Assembly (NCBI GenBank): GCA_015832175.1
Contig: WJXW01000003.1
Span: forward strand, 4,154,001 to 4,218,000
Direction of reading: 5' to 3'
Source of the DNA: Paraphaeosphaeria minitans
Taxonomy: Eukaryota > Ascomycota > Dothideomycetes > Pleosporales > Didymosphaeriaceae
DNA length: 64,000 nt
Shown here: piece by piece, positions 31,434 to 43,029 of the stretch
Layout of the letters: the number at the start of each line of letters is the position of its first letter
Position numbering within the stretch: the stretch's first letter is position 1
Position numbers and translations under genes: made by a program
The notes under the pieces: generated by a model
The model's database searches: none
The model's input: the letters and a program-made list of their open reading frames with translations, nothing else
Told to the model about the DNA's origin: nothing

Positions 31434-34400
31434 ATGCTATAGTAAGTACAGTATTAGTTAAGCTACTAGTATAGCTTAAAGGAATATAGGCTTAAGCTCT
31501 TATAGACTTAGGAGTAAGAAAGAACTTTATATCTTATTAGATAGTAAGACGAGTAGGACTTATAATATTAGAGAAAGAAGTACCCTATATTGTCTATATC
31601 GCGAATAGATCCCTAATGCCTAAGACACCTTAAATATACTAGGAGGTCACTACCATAATAACAGTCCAAAGATATAGAGAGGAACTTACCTTAGATATCT
31701 TACTAGGATCTAAGTATAAGTTAGTTTTAGGATTACCTTAGTTAATAATACATAACCTACAGATTAACTAGGGTATAAAGAAAATATTATTTAAATACTA
31801 TAATTATGTATTATAAGCAAAGCCTACACATTAACTAAAAATAATAGTAGATAAGGGAGTTATTAACAATATAATACTATAATAGACAGTTAAAAAACGG
31901 AAGCACACCTTAGTAGACGCTAGTAGGAACTACTAGGTTAAGAAGCGCGAGAAGGAGGACAATAGCACACCTCTTACCTTACTAAGAGAGTATAGGAAAT
32001 AGACACATATGTTTATAGAAAAGGAAGGAAAAGCAAACCTACTAGAATATTAACCCTAAAATCTTATAATAGACCTGAAAGAAGGGAAGATGCCACTCTT
32101 TAGACCACTATATAGTAAGACAGGAGAAGAACTCCTTAAAGAACGTAATTTTATTAAGATAAACCTTAAGAAAGGATATATATAACTATTAAAGTTACTA
32201 GTAGTAAGCCCTTTTATGTTTATTAAGAAAAAGGATAGATTAGATAGACTATGCGTTAACTATTAATAACTTAATAACATAATAATAAAGAACTAATATC
32301 TACTACTAAATATTACAGAGTTACGAGATTAACTATCTTAAGCCAAGATATTTACAATAATAGATCTAAGAGACAGTTACTACCTTATACAAATTAAGAA
32401 AGGTAAAGAATAGAAAATAATATTTTAATTACGCTACAGACTATTTAAGTACAAAGTTATGCTATTTGGACTTATAAATACACTAGTAGCTTTTATAGCA
32501 CTTATTAACAACGTACTTTGTAAATATCTAGACATATTTGTTATCGCGTATATAGACAATATCCTCGTCTTTTCTAAAAATAAATTAGACCACACTAAGT
32601 ATGTACAGATAGTACTAGAAGCACTAGACAAAGTATACCTTTGTATTAAACTTAAGAAATGCAAGTTTAACGTTAAATAACTTGAATTCCTAGGACATAT
32701 TATTACTATAGAAGGAATTAAGATAGCACTAAGTAAAGTTAAATACATTAAGAACTAGCCAATACTAAAGATAGCTAAGAACATCTAAGAATTCTTAGGA
32801 TTCTGTGGATTTAATTCACAATTTATCTAAAATTACGCAAAGGTTATAATACCTTTAATAAATCTTATAAAGAAGGACGTACCCTTTAAATAGATAGATA
32901 AGTGCAGAATGTTATTCTAACTCCTTAAGATAGTATGTATTATAGAACCTGTCCTTATTTATTTTAGAAGTAATAAACTATTGCGCTTTAAAATAGACGC
33001 TAGTAATCTTACGCTAGGCGCCTGCGCTAAATAAAAATGTAACAGCAAATAGCACCTAATTGCCTATTACTTATGTAAATTTAATAACGCCAAAACACAA
33101 TACAATGTACACAATAAAGAACTCTACGCTATTGTTAAAGCCTTAAAGCACTAGAGGATTTATATACTTAGTTACTTAACGCTAGAAATCTATATAGATT
33201 ATAAGAACCTTTTAAGGTTCACAATAACAAAAGAACTTACGCTATAATAATAAAGATAGTTGTAAACCACTAGGTAGTACAAGTTTAAAATTATTTATAT
33301 AGCTAGGAAAGAAAATAGCAGAGCAGACGCTCTTAGCTAATAAAGTAATCTAGTAGGAGAAAAGGTAAAAACCTTCTTTGCAATCCTTCGCAAAGCCAAA
33401 GATAGATTTCTAGAGCTAACAGTAGAACTAAATTAACTTTTAGTAATTAACTAAGAAGTTCTAGAACATCTATAGACTAAGATTATTTAATAATACCACG
33501 ATGACCCTATGTATAGACACCTAGGCATTATAAAGATAATAGAACTTATCTAAAGGAATTATACCTTTAAAGGAATTAAGGAAGCTGTAATAACTTACAT
33601 CTATAAATGTGCAGAATGCTAAAGAAACAAACATAGTATATATCTTAAATATAGAGAGATGTAAGTAATTAGAATACTAACAGCACTATAAGAAGATATT
33701 ACTATAGATTTTATTATAGGAATTCTAAACTCTAAGGATCCTATAATAGGAATTAAATATAACAGCATACTAGTAATAGTCTACTAACTAACTAAGTATA
33801 TTGAGCTTATTCTATATCTTAAAAGAATAATAGTAAAGGAACTTACTTTTCTTATCCTAGACTAACTAGTTAGACACCACAGAATCCTGAAAATAATTAT
33901 TAGCGATAGAGATAAGCTCTTTACGTTAAATTATTAGACAACGCTTATAGCACTGCTTAGAATAAAATAAAAACTATTAACGGCTTACTATCCACAAACA
34001 GACAGATAGACAGAACGTACGAACTAAACTATAGAAACGTATCTACGCATCTACTGTAATAGTTAGAAGAATAACTGGGTTTTATTACTACTTATAGCAT
34101 AGTTAGCCTATAATAACAAAGTATTAGTAGTATTAGGATATACACTATTCTATGTAAACTACAGAAGACACCTATATCTCTTTAACCAATAATTTCCTAC
34201 AATAATTAAAGCAAAAGAAGCTATAGATATAGTAGAAAATATAAAGAAAATACACTAACAACTCTAAGAAAATCTTAAGAAAGCTTAGCAGTAATTAATC
34301 TTATACTAAAATTAAAAACGAAAAATAGCACCTTAGCTAAAGAAGGGGGATAAAGTATATCTACTTACAAAGAACTTTTAAACTTAGAAGAAAAAATATA

Positions 34401-34740
34401 AGAAACTAGATTATATTAAGGTTGGACTATTTTACATTTCTAAGTAAATATCACTAGTGAACTATAAGTTGGAACTACCGCTAGATGCAAAGATACACCT
34501 AGTATTCTATGTATTACTACTAGAACTAGTAGACCCTAATATATTAGTTGAAACCACCTTCTACTACTAGACTAAGGAAGAAAATAAATTTAAGGTTAAA
34601 AGAATTCTAGAATACAATTAGCACAACAACACGTATCTTATTAAGTGGAAAGGTTACCTATATAGCGAAAACACCTAGGAACTAAAGAACAATCTAAGAA
34701 ACTGTTAGTAAAAGATTAAGGAATTTTACTAGAAATAACT
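31380..34740 (+). pseudogene. pol of element A (PR-RT-RNaseH-IN-chromodomain)
   Basis: A single frame, -1 relative to gag, with no evident indel for over 3.3 kb. Aspartic protease: ALIDLG near 31497. Reverse transcriptase: about 32130-32790, with the catalytic box at 32549-32560 reading YIDN instead of YIDD. RNase H: about 32990-33350. Integrase: zinc-binding part with CAEC near 33610, then core blocks ITIDF (about 33700) and SDRDKLF (about 33902). Chromodomain: 34589-34690 with YLIKWKGYLYSENT. Stops are TAA/TAG at positions where Gln or Trp is expected. Confidence 0.88.
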
Positions 34741-34789
34741 AGGACGTACCTAGGAATTACCACTAGCATAGGGGCTAGCCTATAAAATA

Positions 34790-35250
34790 GACTAGTTAAT
34801 TACCTTAGCGCCTAAAGGCGCGTTAGGATTCATTAACGCAGTAGCTTATGCTAACTCCTTTTGCGCCTTAAGCGCTTTTAACTTGTCTATAGTACTTATG
34901 CTATAATTAAATAATTCTTATTTTTTCTAATATAATTTCTTTTACTAATTGCGTAAGCGCACTATCTTCTCTTACACCTAATAGGCGCGAAGGAGAGCTG
35001 CCTTAGCTAGCTCTTTTTTAACACGGAGCTTTACTTTTTTTTTAGCCTCTAACTTTTCTAACCTCTCTATTTTAGCATCTATTTTTAAATAATCTAGTAA
35101 AGGAATCTCTTTAGGCTTATACTTCTAGTTTTCCTATCTAACGTAGTTAGTATACTAAGAGTGTAAAGAAGAAAGATAATAAGTATATTTCTTCTTAGCG
35201 CAGTACAAATAGGTAACTATTATAAAAACATAGTCTTTCTTAAGATAATT
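34790..35250 (-). pseudogene. Antisense frame of element A, Cys-rich plus charged segment
   Basis: On the strand opposite gag-pol, between the end of pol and the 3' LTR, one frame reads as protein interrupted only by RIP-type stops. An N-terminal aromatic/Cys-type block (YCAKKKYTYYLSSLHS, then YTNYV, many Tyr probably from Cys) is followed by KYKPKEIPLLDYLKIDAKIE and a Lys/Glu/Leu-rich stretch that looks helical. Equivalent frames occur in elements B, X, C1 and C2. I know no characterised function for such a product. Conservation suggests it was a real gene of the element. Confidence 0.55.
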
Positions 35251-35340
35251 AGCTTAACTGTAGCGATATTAAATAGAATAAGATAATAACTTTATAGGTA
35301 GTTAACTTATAAAGATATTAAGCTTAGAGGGAGAGGATAA

Positions 35341-35796
35341 TATTAGGATCTAGCTATGTATAAGTAGTAGGGCACGAGCTTATTAGACTACTAGTCCTCT
35401 AGAGTTAGCTAACTAGGTAGTTAGGTAATAGGTTATAGGTCCTAAGGGTCCTAAGGACCGCACAGGCCTCGCCTATATAGGAACTCTAGGACGCGTAGGA
35501 CTCGCCTACACGGGACTCTAGGACATATGGGACTCTAGGACATATAGGACTCTAGGACATATGGGATTCTAGGATATGTAGGACTACTTAGTATATAGGA
35601 ACGCGAGAATAAGCTTCTTATACTTATGTTTAATCTGTTTATTAATCTATTATTTAGATTCTAGTAGACTAAATTGTTAACTTATTACATTTTGTAAGAT
35701 ACTATTATATTAATAAGACCTTCCACCTTCTGTAAGTACTCCTGCCTAAGAACCAACCTTAACCCTTTAGGACTAGCTACCCTCTTGGATTTAATA
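35341..35796 (+). repeat. 3' LTR of element A (456 bp)
   Basis: Same length as the 5' LTR. Begins TATTAGGATCT and ends TTTAATA, so the terminal TG and CA were both mutated to TA. Differences from the 5' LTR are overwhelmingly transitions. Confidence 0.93.
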
Positions 35797-36472
35797 GTTA
35801 CTCTGTAGTAATGTAGTTAACTCTTAATATAGTAGATACTATAGCGTTAGTACTGTAATCTTTCTAGGTATATTCGTGTTTCTAATAGAATTTTTTAATC
35901 TTTTACTAATAGTTTTCTAGATTACTCTTTAGTTCCTAGGTGTTTTTACTGTGTAGGTAATCTTTCTATTTAAAAAGGTATACGTTATTATACTAATTAT
36001 ATTCTAGAATTCTTTTAACTTTAGATTTATTTTCTTCTTTAGTTCTGTAGTAGAAGGTAGTTCTAACTAGTGTATTAGGGTCTGCTAGTTCTAGTAGTAA
36101 TATATAGAATACTAGGTATATCTTCGCGTCTGGCGGTAGTTCTAACTTATAGTTTACTAGTAATATTTACTTAGAAATGTAAAATAATCTAACCTTAATA
36201 TAATTTAGTTTCTTATATTTCTTCTTCTAAGTCTAAAAGTTTTTTGTAAGTAGATATACTTTATCCCCCTTTTTTAGCTAAGGTGCTATTTTTTATTTTT
36301 AGTTTTAGTATAAAATTAATTAGTGCTAAGCTTTTTTAAGGTTCTTTTAGAGTTATTAGTGTATTTTCTTTATATTTTCTGCTATATCTATGGCTTCTTT
36401 TGCTTTAATTATTGTAGGAAATTATTAATTAAAGAGATATAGGTGTCTTCTATAGTTTATATAGAATAGTGT

Positions 36473-36711
36473 TGTAGTGTAAAGGTTGGCCTACGATGGA
36501 GAATCGAAGAAACATAGGGCCGATTAGCTTTCATTTAAGATAGCTGATTAGGGAATAGAAAAAAAAAGAAGTAGAGCGCTAACCAGACAAGACACAAAAA
36601 GACCTAATAGATAATTAGAGTAGTTAGATTTGTACAATAGATCTTAGATAGAATAACTTAACTTATTCTTTTATATTCCTTACTTAAGGTAAACGCACCT
36701 ATAATACCACA
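36473..36711 (+). repeat. Left LTR of the gag/protease-only element
   Basis: Begins TGTAGTGT and ends ATACCACA, a near inverted pair. It aligns along its whole length with 41573-41812. Confidence 0.88.
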
Positions 36712-37149
36712 TTTTTGGCGAGGGACATAGGGCTACTTTTAAAAGAATATAGAGAAGTATAGTAATAAGTATTTAGAGAACTAATAGAAGCTCTTTAGTA
36801 GACTTTTAAGTAGCTACTAAATAGCTAGGAACAGAGTAATAAGACTAATAGACTTTTGAGCAGCTATTAGGTACATAGATAGACAGACTATATAGAGTTT
36901 TAAGTAGTTATTAGTTACCTAGACAGACAGATTAATGGACTTTTAAGTAGTTACTAATTACCTAGGAATAAAATAACAATAGACTAATAGACTTTTAAGC
37001 AGCTATTAGGTAGAAAGAGTAATAGACTAGAGGACCTTTAAGTGGCCACTAGACTCCTAGAAAGAGCAAATGCAATAGATCCTAAATAATTCTAGTCTAA
37101 GTAATAATTAAGTTAGGGATAAAAGAGAAAGTAAGATATTAGTAGTAGA

Positions 37150-38560
37150 ATTCTATTAAGCGAGATTATTATCCGTACACCTAAAGCTAAATTGCTAACA
37201 GAAAACTAGTATAAAAATAAGCAGACAATAGAAGAAAAACACAAAATAGATAAAATAGATTCGTATAAGTTTTATAATAACCCTATTTATCTGACTACCC
37301 CTACTAAGAGCAGCACTAGTTAGATAAGCTAGATTATTACTAATTACCTTTTAGAAGATATAGATAAAAGAAAATGGTTTAAAGATAAAGAACTAGGAAT
37401 AAAAGAAGACTTCTTCTAAAAGAGAAATATAGCTTAGTTTACTCTAAGCCTAAATAGTAGTAATATACTAAGCTTTAGTAGTATTAATATTACTACCTTC
37501 CTAAAGGACTATAATTTTTAAGCAGAAAGAGTAAGGTAGAGTAAGGAGCTTAAGAAATAAAAGCTATCTTACTTTTACTTAGGTACCTACTAAAGGGATA
37601 TTATAAAGCTACTAGCCTATAAAAGTGCTTTAGTTAACTAGAAAGACTTCTAGAAGATACTTTACTCTAAGTACTTATTAATAGACTTAGAGTACCAAAG
37701 ATTAACTAGAGCCTACCTTAAGAGCTAGCTTAATAAAGTAAGCTAACAGCCTATTACACTAAATAACTACTTCTATAAGTTTAATAGCCATACCTAAGTT
37801 GCCCTTACTTAATTATAAATTGTATAGATAGAAGTAGGGACTTTTTTCTTTAGAAGTCTTAGCTAAGACGACATAACTATAGTTATATATAGAATACTAA
37901 TAGAGAGTTACCTAAAAGGAGGTAATATAAATACCTATTAGATATAAGAAATGTACAATTTCCTTCGCTAGTGTAGAGACTAGAATAAGGTAATTAGGGC
38001 TATACAGTAGAAGGAGAGAAAAGTTACTATAAATCTGGCTTATTTTAAAACTACTTTACTAGTAATCCTACTTATCCTACTACCTAGGAAGTTCTTTAAG
38101 GTATAGGAGGAAACAAGAATAAAAAGAAATAAAGATTATAAAAAAGAAGCAGATGCGTAAGTCTAAGAGGTTATTGTAAAGATAGAAGGACTTACCCTTA
38201 TTATAAAAGAATATAAGTAATAGAAAGCTTCTATACCTACTACTGCTAGTCTTGTTCTAAATAAGCTAGTTAATAACTAATACGCTTTTGATAAGCTTAT
38301 AGGGCCAACCTTTTATATAGAATATAATAATAGGTTGTTTAGGAGCTCCTACAACCTAATTAAAAGAGGCTAATTATATTTTAGGTTAATAAGTAGTAAG
38401 CAGGGAGACTAGGAGCTAGAGATTAAGGCAATAAAAAAGGCTAAAGCCTACTACGCTATTTTATTAGAGGTCTCCTACCTATCCAAAGAAGTTAGTATAA
38501 CTAAGGAAGTAAATGCTACTAGAGATAAGGTAGTAGAAAAGAGCTCTTAAAATTAATAGA
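37150..38560 (+). pseudogene. gag-like frame of the polymerase-less LTR element
   Basis: One frame with scattered TAA/TAG stops gives a lysine-, glutamate- and aromatic-rich protein, including WFKDKELGIKEDFF and YSKYLLIDLEYQRL. No zinc knuckle was found. Assignment as gag rests on position after the 5' LTR and on general composition only. Confidence 0.4.
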
Positions 38561-41500
38561 ACTAACTAGGTATTAAAAAGGTTACAGGGGCTGGAATTAG
38601 AGAATTCTGTCTAGGATCTCCTCTACTAGTAATTAATAATAATGAATTAGTGCTGTAGGTAGTCGTTATAGAAGTAAACTAAAGGGCTTCTAAACTTACT
38701 AAAACAATAGAGGAGAGTATTATCTAAGCTATACTAGAAGCTAAAACTACAAGCAGAAAGAAGGGTGCTTAAATAGCCTCTACTCCTTTATTAGATAAAG
38801 AGCTAGTTATACTTATTAACACCCTAAATACTAATTCTATCCTAATAATAGCACTAACCTAAGAGGTAAGAGGTATTACAGTTAGATTAATATTTTCTTA
38901 GGATAAACTGTATTTAAAGGCCTAGCAACTACTCTCTAGAAAGGAAAAAGAGCCTAATAACTAATTAGATAGGAGCAAATTAGGAAATGTCTTTATAGGG
39001 ACACAGCAAAGACAGATTTTAATAGAAAAACAGAGTTAGGACTACCTTTAAGAACCTGCCATCCTATTAGAAGTAATAATAGAGAAGTTACGCCCTAGCC
39101 TACACTAGATCGCACAAGGAAACGCTGCACAGAGTACCTAATACAGTACTAGAGAGCTACTAAAGGGAAGGATAAAGATTATACTTAAGTACTTCCTAAT
39201 TAACTTTTAGACCCCTATACTAAAGCCACTAAAGCTACTATAGTATTAAGAGGTTAAAAAGAGGGAGAAGCATAGCAATTCTAGCTTAGAAGTTAAGGAT
39301 AGCCTTATTAGAACTAGAAGGGCAAAGCGAAAGAAAGAACTCTAATAGGCTATTATGCTACCTATATAAATAAGAGGCAATTTACTAAAAATTGTTATTT
39401 TAAAGAGAGTAGAAGTATTAGATTTTAATATAGACTAAGATGTGTCTACCTTAGAGTCTAATATTATATTAAACTAGCCTAATCCTTTCCTAATACAGAA
39501 TTAGGAAAGCTAACTATAGGTAGTTAGCAAAAAAAAGAAGGAAGGATAGTAGAAGCAAAGTACTTAATAGAATTTTAGAAAAATTAACATAGGAGAATAA
39601 AGAAGATAGGTAGATAGTATAGAAAAAAGAAATAGAGAACACCTAGTTACTACCTAAAGATATATTAGGGCACTAATTATTATCCTCCTTATTATTAATA
39701 GCAATATTATCCCTATAGTAGTAGCTAGACTAATAAGTATTTAGGGTTTAGGGCTCTATAAAGCTAGAGGCCCTAGTTACTTTAGACTAAAGAAGAGATT
39801 TAGTATAATTTTAGGTAGCCTAATTAACAGACTGCTAATAAGGTAAGAGAGAACTAGAATAAGAATACTTAAAATAAAAGGACTAAGAGGATAGCTAAGG
39901 CTAAAGAGGAGTGTTCTCTCTAGTAAGAGAATCTAGGCGTATAGGTAATCTAGGACTAGGCAATCTATAATTAGAGCTAGAATAAGAACCCTTTTAAGCT
40001 AAAGGACTAAAACCCTAAAATAATAAAGCACTACTAAAAGGAGACTAGAAAGAACCTCTAAAAGACTTTTAAGAATAATCTTAAAGGGCTGCTAAAAAAA
40101 AGGACTATAGTTTATAGTAATAGTGTATTAGGGTTCTATAGGCTCTCTAGGAATAGGAGCATTAAGGGCAGAAACAGTCTTAAAAGTGCGACTAGAAGGA
40201 GCCTAAGAGCGGGTTATACTAATAGAAAGGATGTTAGTAGCTAAGATAATATTATTTATAAAAGAACTAGTGCTAGGATTAGCTAGCTTACCTAAAAGGA
40301 AAGAGATATTAGCTTAGGTAATAAGGAATTAGGACTAGAACTTATAATAAAAGAAGTAAAAGGTATAGTTACTATTTATCTAGCACTTATTACACCTTCC
40401 CTAGTTTAGTAGCTTGCCTTCTAGATAAGAAATACTACATTTACTACTAAAATAGAGCTTACTTCTCTTACTTTTATTCTAATAGTAAGTATAGTAATAG
40501 TTAATTAAAGAAAAAGGAGGAAAATAAAAAAAGGCAGTAGTATACTAGATGCCTATATTAATGTTAGCATTATAGTATCTATACTTTAATAGAGCCTCCC
40601 TAGTGCCTAAGCTAAAGAACTTAGTAATAGTCTCTACTTTAGTATTACTAATGTTAAAGTGCTAAATAGTAAGGTCTAAATAGCTATTATTCTTATAGAC
40701 GCTAGTAGTGCGAAGAATAGGACCTAGGGTAACACCCTATATGCCTAGGCTATAGATAAGGTGAGCTAGTTCACGTAGAAAATTGCGGTTTACGCGCTAA
40801 TTAGCCCTTGCCCTAACTAGGAAGGTTAGTAATAGGATATAAAAGGTTTTTAGGATAATATACGCTACTTAATAATATACTCCTTAGTAGACTTAAAAGG
40901 GTAGATAAAAAGGTCCGCCTTTATATTACTAGTAGGGCCACGCTTATTTAAGTTATTACTACTCTTCCTGCTACTAGCACTAGAAGCGGCTGTTCTATCT
41001 AGGGTATAGTTAACTATAGCTATAACTGTAGTAGAGTTATTAAATAGGTATTAGAAGGACTAAAAGAGAGAGAAGAGAGTAGGAGTAAGGGTTAGAAGAA
41101 GAATAGAGTAGAAGAAATCTTAGGATTATATACTCTAAAGATTAAGTGTAGGCCACCTAAGTGGCTTAGTAGAAGCATTTATAAGAAGATATTACTATAA
41201 TATTACTATGTAATATGCTAAGAGGTCTGTAAACAACTTTAATTATAGGGATATAAGTAGTAGATAGGCAATAGGTTAGCAGTTAGAATAATTAGGCATA
41301 GTTAGTTAGCTAGAGGCTAAGGTAAAATTATAGGCCTAGAATTAAACTAACGCTATGTCGCTGCCTAATATATAAAGAAGTTAATAAACAACTTTAGTTA
41401 TAAGGACATAACTAGTAGATAGGTGTTAGGTTAGTAGGTAGAATAATTAGGTAAGGGTGGCTAGCTAAGGATTAAGGAAATTATAAGTCTAGGAGGTAAC

Positions 41501-41572
41501 TACTAATAAGGTGTTAAAAGGATAGTAAGGTAGTAGGCTTAAAGGACTAAGCCTAGAAGAGAGGGAGGAAAA

Positions 41573-41812
41573 TGTAGTATAAAGATTAGCCTACAATAAA
41601 GAATTAGAGAAACATAAGGCCAATTAGCTGTTATTTAAGATAGCTAATTAGGGAATAGAAAAAAAAAAAAAGCAGAGCGCCAACTAGACAAGACACGAAG
41701 AGACCTAATAGATAATTAGAGTAGTTAGATTTGTATAATAGATTTAAGATAGGATAACTTAACTTATTCTTTTATATTCCTCACTTAAGGCAAACGCACC
41801 TATAACACTATA
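41573..41812 (+). repeat. Right LTR of the gag/protease-only element
   Basis: Begins TGTAGTATAAAG directly after the polypurine tract and ends CACTATA. Differences from the left LTR are mostly transitions. Confidence 0.88.
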
Positions 41813-42047
41813 GTTATTAGTTTAGCTTAATCTGCAATTAAGCATTTAAGGGTTAATAGTATACTATTGTGTAAAAGGTAAGAAATAGGTTTAATTAATT
41901 ACGTCTGGTCTATTATATAAAGGGGCACTAAGGGCTTTATAAAGTCTCTACCTCTTAGCGCTAACCTAAGTAGTGGGTCCTTATGCAGGTCCCTATAGGT
42001 AGGCAGGCCCCTACTTTACCTAGTGCTACTTATATAATAAACTATAC
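41813..42047. repeat. Repeat D, left copy
   Basis: About 235 bp nearly identical to 57811-58040. It contains TTAGTTTAGCTTAATC at its start and a GTGGGTCCTTATGCAGG block. It is cut on the right by the LTR of element C1. Probably a fragment of an LTR; the right-hand copy continues into the Copia element. Confidence 0.75.
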
Positions 42048-42458
42048 TGTTAAATCCAAGAGGGTAGCTAGTCCTAAAGGGTTAAGGTTGGTTCTTAGGC
42101 AGGAGTACTTATAGAAGGTAGAAGGTCTTGTTAATACGTTAGTATCTTAATAAAGTGTAACAAGTTAACAATTTAGTCTGCTAGAATCTAAATAATAGAT
42201 TAATAAACAGATTAAATATAAGTATAGAGGTCTATCCTTGTGTTCCTATAGACTAAAACTACTCTACTGCTTAGTGCTCTCAAGTAACTAAGCACATTAC
42301 ATAACCTGCTTAGCTACTTAGGGCTTCTAAGCGGCTAAGCGTATTACGTAATCTAATCTAAGCCTCTTAGTATCTCTTTATTACGTCTATAACCCTATTA
42401 TTGCTTTATTATACCTTTATAAGCGCCTAACTTCTATATTACTATCTAGTTTGTAACA
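42048..42458 (-). repeat. 3' LTR of element C1 (411 bp, U3 type C)
   Basis: Begins TGTTAAATCC and ends GTAACA, both termini intact. It is followed by the complement of the polypurine tract (TTATCCCCTCCCTTTCT, 42459-42475). U3 has two copies of a CTTAGTGC...AACTAAGCAC-type block. Confidence 0.9.
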
Positions 42459-42480
42459 TTATCCCCTCCCTTTCTATTCT

Positions 42481-43014
42481 TTGTCCTAAAGAATTATACC
42501 TACTAACTATAATTCTATAAAGCGTTGCTACAGCCTTATCTCTACTATTAAAAACTATAGAGTAGTTATAGTGTTAAAGTGCTCCTTCTATAAGTTGCAT
42601 TCCTATGTTTATAAAGTCTATATTAGCTTAGGGAAGTGTAGTAAGTATTAGAAATAAGGCTTAAAGTGTAATATAGCTATTACTAGGAACAAGTTCTTAT
42701 AGTTAATTACTAAGAAGAAGAAATTAGAGGCGCAAATATTAGAGGCGCAAAAAGAATAGAATATAGTATTTAAAGCCCTACGTATAGCGCGCGTAAAAGA
42801 GGATTAGTTATTAAAATAATTAGCGTAGAACAAAAAGTATACTAGCGAGGTTATTACAGTAGAGAGTGCTGCGCTAATAGAGTTAGAGTTAGAGAAGGAC
42901 CTAGCTTATTCTATTTAGCTTACTAGTCTAGCTAAACTTAGTACGTCTATATAGTCTACGATAGACAACCTACCTCTAGAGTTCTAGAATAATTCCTTAG
43001 CGTTACTATCTTAA
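42481..43014 (+). pseudogene. Antisense frame of element C1, Cys-rich plus charged segment
   Basis: Plus-strand frame opposite to gag-pol, next to the 3' LTR. It shows a Cys/Tyr-spaced N-terminal block (LKCSFYKLHS, SLGKCSKY, GLKCNIA), then a Lys/Glu/Ala-rich helix-prone part (KKKKLEAQILEAQKE, ESAALIELELEKDLA) and a C-terminal PLEF block. Only TAA/TAG stops interrupt it. The spacing resembles a small metal-binding module followed by a coiled coil. Function unknown. Confidence 0.6.
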
Positions 43015-43029
43015 GTAAGTCTGTTAATA

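Larger units (their letters stand above)
29080..35796 (+). mobile_element. Gypsy element A, full length, chromodomain class, nested in X
   Basis: A complete 6,717-bp LTR retrotransposon with 456-bp LTRs, polypurine tract at about 35327-35340, and a 5-bp target duplication GTTAC (29075-29079 and 35797-35801). Internal order: gag, protease, reverse transcriptase, RNase H, integrase, chromodomain. This is the layout of chromoviruses, whose chromodomain is thought to steer integration to heterochromatin. It is inactivated by many stop codons, nearly all explainable by C-to-T or G-to-A change. The element it interrupted continues exactly on both sides. Confidence 0.93.
28363..36472 (-). mobile_element. 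Gypsy element X, partial, interrupted by element A
   Basis: Minus-strand chromodomain Gypsy of the same subfamily as element B. It consists of a 3' LTR (28363-28793), a polypyrimidine block (complement of the polypurine tract) at about 28794-28809, and internal sequence 28794-29079 that resumes at 35797-36472 after the nested element A. The resumed part covers the end of pol with the chromodomain and part of integrase. It stops at 36472 where another LTR element begins, and the rest of X is missing from the window. Compared with B, X lacks about 200 bp just inside its 3' LTR, including the Cys-rich part of the antisense frame. Confidence 0.8.
36473..41812 (+). mobile_element. LTR element with gag/protease-like relics and no recognisable polymerase
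   Basis: A 5,340-bp element bounded by direct LTRs of 239-240 bp, with a primer-binding-like TGGCGAGGGAC at about 36716 and a purine tract GAGAGGGAGGAAAA just before the right LTR. A frame at about 37150-38560 reads as a charged, gag-like protein. A later frame (about 40150-41370) includes ILIDASSA near 40695, which resembles a retroviral aspartic protease active site. I could not find RT, RNase H or integrase motifs on either strand. It abuts truncated element X on the left and repeat D on the right, without a matching target duplication (AGTGT versus GTTAT). Possibly a non-autonomous element mobilised in trans. Confidence 0.65.

Noticed and set aside
32434..32748. 104-codon minus-strand open frame inside element A
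   Set aside because: Exact antisense shadow of the RT region. The same frame at 45056-45322 and 51142-51324 is likewise opposite RT, and unlike the 3' antisense frame it has no independent protein-like plan.
36473..41812. Target-site duplication for the polymerase-less LTR element
   Set aside because: The flanking 5-mers (AGTGT and GTTAT) do not match even allowing RIP transitions, and element X does not resume on the right side.
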